DNA of 64,000 nucleotides from assembly GCF_010729305.1 (NCBI RefSeq), contig NZ_AP022574.1, forward strand, positions 4,464,001-4,528,000. The letters run 5' to 3'. Below the pieces are notes generated by a model that was not told where the DNA came from, searched no databases, and saw nothing but the letters and a program-made list of their open reading frames with translations. Shown piece after piece: positions 60,664 through 64,000 of the stretch. Position numbers and translations under genes: made by a program. Positions within the stretch are counted from its first letter, which is position 1. Each line of letters opens with the position of its first letter. Origin of the DNA: Mycolicibacterium psychrotolerans (lineage in GTDB: Bacteria; Actinomycetota; Actinomycetes; Mycobacteriales; Mycobacteriaceae).

Positions 60664-60698
60664 TATCAACTAGCTTGATATGCGTCAAGATGCTTGAC
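60664..60698. promoter_or_regulatory. Tandem MarR operators RTCAA-N5-TTGAY
   Basis: Two 15-base palindromes: ATCAA-CTAGC-TTGAT (60665-60679; outer T/A pair extends it to 60664-60680) and GTCAA-GATGC-TTGAC (60684-60698). Their centres are 19 bp apart. They fill the gap between the methyltransferase gene and the MarR gene, so one regulator could block both promoters. Confidence 0.6.
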
Positions 60699-61115
60699 AT
60701 GAGTGACCGCGACGACGCGCCGCTGGGCTACCTGCTGCACCGGCTGGCCTCGGCCCTGCGCGCCGACGTGACGACCGCGGTGCTCGAGCCGCTCGATCTG
60801 ACCTTCCCGCAGTACATTTGCCTACGCCTCCTGTCGCGTCGGCCGGGACAGTCCAACGCCGAACTCGCCCGCGACGTGATGGTGTCTCCACAGGCGATGA
60901 ACATCGTGGTGCGCGGCCTGCAGGAGCGCGGTCTGGTCGCCCGCCCTGCCACCGTCGCTTCGGGCCGGTCGCTGCCCGCTGAGCTGACCCGCGAGGGCCG
61001 TGCCCTGCTCGACCGCACCAACGAGGGGATCCGGGACGCCGAGCAGCGGGTGCTCGGCGGCCTCTCGGAGCGCGATCAGCGCGAGCTGCGCCGCATCCTG
61101 GGCGAACTCGGCTGA
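60699..61115 (+). CDS. MarR-family transcriptional regulator
   Basis: 138 residues from ATG 60699 (MSDRDDAPLGYLL). An ATG three codons upstream (60690) lies inside the second palindrome and is less likely. Winged helix near residues 45-110: SNAELARDVMVSPQAMNIVVRGLQ is the recognition part, in the usual frame. It probably represses itself and the methyltransferase gene; the inducer is unknown. Confidence 0.86.
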   Translation: MSDRDDAPLGYLLHRLASALRADVTTAVLEPLDLTFPQYICLRLLSRRPGQSNAELARDVMVSPQAMNIVVRGLQERGLVARPATVASGRSLPAELTREGRALLDRTNEGIRDAEQRVLGGLSERDQRELRRILGELG

Positions 61116-61136
61116 GGTCCGCGCCGACGTGGCCTG

Positions 61137-62114
61137 TCAGCGGGCAAGCGGGATCTCAATCCTGCTCGACCAGGACTGCCACGCGCTGCCGATGATGTCG
61201 TCGAGGTCGTACCGGGATTCCCAACCCAGACCGGCACGGATCTTCGCGGCGTCCGCGACCACCGCCGGGGAATCGCCCGCCCGAGGCGGCCGCACGTCCC
61301 AGTCGAAGTCCCGTCCGGTGATGCGCCGTGCGGTGTGCATCACCTCCAGCACGCTCGTCCCCGACCCGGTGCCGATGTTGTAGATCGCCGACGGTGCACC
61401 GCCACTCATCCCGCGAACCGCCGCGGCGTGCGCATCGGCGACATCGGCAACGTGGATGTAGTCACGGATACACGTGCCGTCGCGGGTCGGATAGGAATCG
61501 CCGAAGATCTGTGGAGGCACACCAGAACAGATCGCGCGAAAAACTTTCGGAATCAAGTTGTTCTCTCCCCGGTCCGCCAAGCCAGGGTCGGCAGCGCCCG
61601 CGACGTTGAAATACCGCAGCGCCATCCAGTCGAGGCCGGCCGCAACAGCCGTATCCCGGATCATCTGCTCACACATCAACTTGGTCCAGCCGTACGGCGA
61701 CGCCGGCGCAGTGTCCGCCTGCTCGTCCACCAGGTCGCCGGTCGAAGTCCCGTAGACGGCGGCACTGGACGAGAACAACATCTTCCGGGTACCCGCCTGC
61801 ACCATCGCCGTCAGCACGCTGTGCATACCGATGACGTTCTCCCGGTAGTACATCAGCGGTTCTGCAATGGATTGCTCGACGGCCTTTTTCGCGGCGACGT
61901 GAACAACGAGTTCCGAACCGTGCGCACGCAGGCTGTCCGTCACCAGCTCGGTGTCGAGTACCGAACAGGGGAACAGCGGCGTGTCATTGGTCAACCTGTC
62001 CCGGCTCCCGGTCGAGAGATCGTCGATCACTGCCACGTCATGTCCGTCGCGCCGCAGCGCTTGCACCACGTGCGCCCCGATGTATCCGGCGCCCCCGGTC
62101 ACCATGATCCTCAT
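61137..62114 (-). CDS. galE: UDP-glucose 4-epimerase
   Basis: 325 residues. It interconverts UDP-glucose and UDP-galactose, feeding arabinogalactan or other wall sugars. NAD site VTGGAGYIGAHVV, catalytic SSSAAVYG and YGWTK, and the signature RYFNVAGAADP. The downstream gene order is not that of M. tuberculosis galE1, so this may be a paralogue linked to a local polysaccharide or glycolipid cluster. Confidence 0.9.
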   Translation of the reverse strand: MRIMVTGGAGYIGAHVVQALRRDGHDVAVIDDLSTGSRDRLTNDTPLFPCSVLDTELVTDSLRAHGSELVVHVAAKKAVEQSIAEPLMYYRENVIGMHSVLTAMVQAGTRKMLFSSSAAVYGTSTGDLVDEQADTAPASPYGWTKLMCEQMIRDTAVAAGLDWMALRYFNVAGAADPGLADRGENNLIPKVFRAICSGVPPQIFGDSYPTRDGTCIRDYIHVADVADAHAAAVRGMSGGAPSAIYNIGTGSGTSVLEVMHTARRITGRDFDWDVRPPRAGDSPAVVADAAKIRAGLGWESRYDLDDIIGSAWQSWSSRIEIPLAR

Positions 62115-62168
62115 TCAGGCCCCCTGCCCCCGCGCACCCAAAGCGCTCGTCAAAACTGCGAACTCGAC

Positions 62169-62849
62169 TCACAGGTCGTCGACGCGCAGAATCCCGTCTT
62201 GAATCCCCCGAGCTATCAAGGCCGCCTTGGTCGGCGCCGCCCGTCCCACCGAGCCGTACTTGGCACGCACTCGTTGCAGATGGGTCCGCACGGTCGACGG
62301 CTCGATGCACAACGCATCGGCAACGCCCTCGATGCTGCCGTTCTTGAACCATGCGACCAGGACTTCGCGCTCTCGTTGGCTCAATCCCGGCCGCCCCACC
62401 CGCTTGTGGTTGAGCAGTGCCGCGCCCATCCGAGGTGCGACGTGGGTGATCTCCTGGTGCGCAGAAGTGATCGCCTCGCCCAAGTGCTGGCAGATCTCGG
62501 ACTTCGTCACGTAACTGACAGCGCCCATGTCCAAGCTCGTCAAAATGACCTCGTCACTTGACAATTCGGAGTACACCACGACGTGATGGCCACTCCCGCA
62601 GATCTTCGCAAGCGCTTCGAAGTCCGGACCTCGCCTGTCGACGTCCAAGTCGAACAGGACCACGTCGACGGCGCGGGTCCTCTCCGGATGTTCTGCGATG
62701 AACTGATCCGGCCCGACGTAGCAGCCGGCGATTCTGATCCCACCCCCCAGCTTTGCGACGAACGCCTCGATGCCGGCATGGGCGATCACGTTCGAATCGA
62801 TGACCGCGACCGATGTCGCCGGCCGACGGGTGTCAGTTTTGTAGACCAT
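62169..62849 (-). CDS. NarL/LuxR-family response regulator
   Basis: 226 residues. The receiver domain (about 12-125) has a probable phosphorylation Asp67 in VVLFDLDVD; the usual MP after it is replaced, the first acidic pair is a single Asp (AVIDSN), and Ser and Lys of the switch (VVVYSE, YVTKSE) are kept. The C-terminal LuxR helix-turn-helix (about 150-210) is LSQREREVLVAWFKNGSIEG. No sensor kinase is adjacent. A CTTGGGTGG box on its own strand lies 34-42 bp upstream of its start. Confidence 0.85.
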   Translation of the reverse strand: MVYKTDTRRPATSVAVIDSNVIAHAGIEAFVAKLGGGIRIAGCYVGPDQFIAEHPERTRAVDVVLFDLDVDRRGPDFEALAKICGSGHHVVVYSELSSDEVILTSLDMGAVSYVTKSEICQHLGEAITSAHQEITHVAPRMGAALLNHKRVGRPGLSQREREVLVAWFKNGSIEGVADALCIEPSTVRTHLQRVRAKYGSVGRAAPTKAALIARGIQDGILRVDDL

Positions 62850-62882
62850 CCTCAGTGTCCCCCAATAGGTGCAAGGCGCCTC

Positions 62883-62891
62883 CCACCCAAG
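62883..62891 (-). promoter_or_regulatory. CTTGGGTGG box near the response regulator
   Basis: On the minus strand the sequence CTTGGGTGG stands 34-42 bp before the response regulator start. The same nine bases occur on the plus strand at 63254-63262 before the condensation-domain gene. Confidence 0.4.
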
Positions 62892-63247
62892 TTCGCCATC
62901 AAGATCTTTGGCAAACTCTATGACATTTTCTCCGGGGCGGCGATTCGTTTGACTTCATTGATCGGAACCTCACAGGTTGAACGACGCGAATATCGGTTTT
63001 ATAGCTGTTATGTATCCTTCCTGCCACCGCGGTCCGGGAAAGTCAAGTGTCTTTTGACCTCGAAAACATCGCGCGGTTGCGCATTTTTAGCAATGCATAG
63101 AAATTTGGCTACAGGACCCGGGTCGATACCCGCAGGACGCACGCTTCATCTTTTCGTCTAAGGGTTCGTCGCGCTTTGGTCGATTCGTGGGGATTCACTT
63201 GCACCCGCCGAGGACTTGCGCGAAGCATCAGCTGGTACTGAAGTATC

Positions 63248-63292
63248 CGATCGCTTGGGTGGAGCGATCGCTTGGGGGTATGACTTGGGGGG
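63248..63292 (+). repeat. Repeated CTTGGG boxes before the condensation-domain gene
   Basis: CGATCGCTTGGG occurs at 63248-63259 and again at 63265-63276; a third CTTGGGGGG follows at 63284-63292. The boxes are all on the plus strand, 17 and 13 bp apart, 150-200 bp before the gene. They may be binding sites for the nearby response regulator. Confidence 0.45.
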
Positions 63293-63444
63293 TACGAAAT
63301 GTCCGTCCGTAACAGCAGGACAAGTCGTCATCGCCGTCACGGCATGTCGTTGGCAGGATGTCGAACCGATTGGCATACCGGGGTCAAGGCAAGGTTGCGA
63401 TCTGCTGCAGGTAGCCAATCAAAGCTTCGGATCCGTCGGCAGCG

Positions 63445-64000
63445 ATGACCACCGCCGATCCCCGCCCTGACGTCCTCCGTCGCGGGCCGTACCCGTCCAC
63501 CACACACGCCCGACCGGGTGTACTACCGATGTCGGTATCACAGAAGCAACTCTGGCACCTGACCCAGATCCAACCGGACTCTCGCGCTCACAACGAGTTC
63601 GTCATTATCGCCAAGGAAGGCGCACTCGATGTCGGGGCGCTGCGCAGGGCGTTCACCGAAGTGGTCGCACGGCACGAGGCGTGGCGCACCACCTTCAGGG
63701 ACGTGGAGGGTGAGCCGTACCAATTCGTGCACGAGCCGGTGGACGTCGAGATGCCGCTCACCGACCTGTCACATCTCGGACTCGGCCAAGCTCTCCGGCG
63801 CGCCGCCGATATCGCTACGGCGAACACCCTCCAGCCCTACGACCTTGCCCGCGGCCCGCTGATCCGCCCTCGGCTGGTCCGGTTGTCCGATGGCAGGCAC
63901 AGGCTCCAACTGAGTCTCCATCAACTCGTCTTCGATCCCACGACACTGCACCGCATCGTCTTCCCGGAGTTGGTTGCGCTCTACCGCAGCTTCACAGAGG
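63445..64000 (+). CDS. Condensation-domain protein, NRPS/PKS-associated (5' part)
   Basis: 185 residues visible, the rest beyond the window. ATG 63445 (MTTADPRPDVLRRG) gives a 28-residue head; a second ATG at 63529 starts right at the domain. Condensation motifs: C1 SVSQKQLWHL and C2 RHEAWRTTF are good, but C3 HHxxxDG reads HQLVFDP (about residues 159-165), so the catalytic second His is Gln. The first domain of a peptide synthetase, or an acyltransferase of the Pap group, is possible. The response regulator and galE upstream suggest a regulated lipid or glycopeptide cluster. Confidence 0.8.
   Translation, partial: MTTADPRPDVLRRGPYPSTTHARPGVLPMSVSQKQLWHLTQIQPDSRAHNEFVIIAKEGALDVGALRRAFTEVVARHEAWRTTFRDVEGEPYQFVHEPVDVEMPLTDLSHLGLGQALRRAADIATANTLQPYDLARGPLIRPRLVRLSDGRHRLQLSLHQLVFDPTTLHRIVFPELVALYRSFTE

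Larger units (their letters stand above)
62850..63444. other. 595-bp gap, locally AT-richer, promoter region
   Basis: No convincing gene. The part from about 62,900 to 63,120 has many A/T runs unlike the rest of the window, and short frames here show neither family motifs nor mycobacterial codon bias. It contains the divergent promoters of the response regulator and the condensation-domain gene and the CTTGGG boxes. Such a long, AT-richer stretch is compatible with acquired DNA or with silencing by a nucleoid protein such as Lsr2. Confidence 0.5.

Noticed and set aside
62583..63470. Short plus- and minus-strand frames in and around the 595-bp gap.
   Set aside because: No motif, poor codon bias, and the first overlaps the response regulator in antisense.
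1..64000. tRNA/rRNA genes, insertion sequences, CRISPR arrays, prophage or integration sites.
   Set aside because: No transposase, integrase, cas gene, cloverleaf or regularly spaced repeat was seen on reading; a tRNAscan or ISfinder run would settle it.

Overview
The window is GC-rich with dense, short-gapped genes, and its gene order is that of a mycobacterium, most likely an environmental or fast-growing Mycolicibacterium-type species. From proS at the left edge to pyrH near 59 kb, the backbone follows the order I recall for M. tuberculosis Rv2845c-Rv2883c: proS, efpA, cysG, cobB, cobO, a Mg-chelatase-like gene, GNAT, mqo, mtr, an SDR, aldC, a C26 peptidase, glnA4, map, a penicillin-binding lipoprotein, GNAT, ispG, rip1, dxr, mpt83/mpt70, rlmN, cdsA, frr and pyrH. 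Mycothione reductase, MPT83/MPT70, two F420-type LLM oxidoreductases, a WS/DGAT acyltransferase and a mycofactocin-type SDR support the assignment.

Layout. 1-11.7 kb (minus): one long gene train from mqo through the cobalamin/siroheme genes (chelatase-like, cobO, cobB, cysG) to two EfpA-type exporters and proS. 11.8-14.3 kb (plus): an alpha/beta hydrolase overlapping mtr. 14.4-17.0 kb (minus): a cobalt ECF transporter, cbiMNQO, at the place where M. tuberculosis has nicT. 17.1-26.7 kb (minus): a nine-gene train for amine or N-methyl compound catabolism (glnA4, C26 hydrolase, ALDH, SDR, three consecutive regulators, a choline/ethanolamine-kinase-like protein, a dimethylglycine/sarcosine dehydrogenase-like protein) with a divergent amino-acid/amine permease. 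28.5-32.1 kb (plus): asnO-ngg, predicted to make the osmolyte N-acetylglutaminylglutamine amide, behind a SigF-like promoter.

32.2-42.5 kb (mainly minus): map, a penicillin-binding lipoprotein, two GNATs, ispG-rip1-dxr and small conserved genes. 42.7-44.0 kb (plus): mpt83 and mpt70 in direct succession, without dipZ, behind a near-consensus SigK promoter. 44.2-56.4 kb: accessory metabolism (photolyase, SDR, wax ester synthase, DUF427, SRPBCC, thioesterase, reductases, CoA-transferase, TetR, SnoaL-like). 56.5-59.9 kb (minus): rlmN, cdsA, frr, pyrH. 60-64 kb: methyltransferase/MarR pair, galE, a NarL/LuxR response regulator and the start of a condensation-domain (NRPS/PKS-type) gene, after a 595-bp, locally AT-richer gap with repeated CTTGGG boxes.

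The most interesting points are the amine-catabolic island with its candidate operators, a GyrA-like coil joined to a GNAT domain, a roughly 60-bp intergenic repeat present three times, a series of likely leaderless promoters, and the boxes shared by the response regulator and the condensation-domain gene. No tRNA, rRNA, insertion sequence or CRISPR array was recognised.
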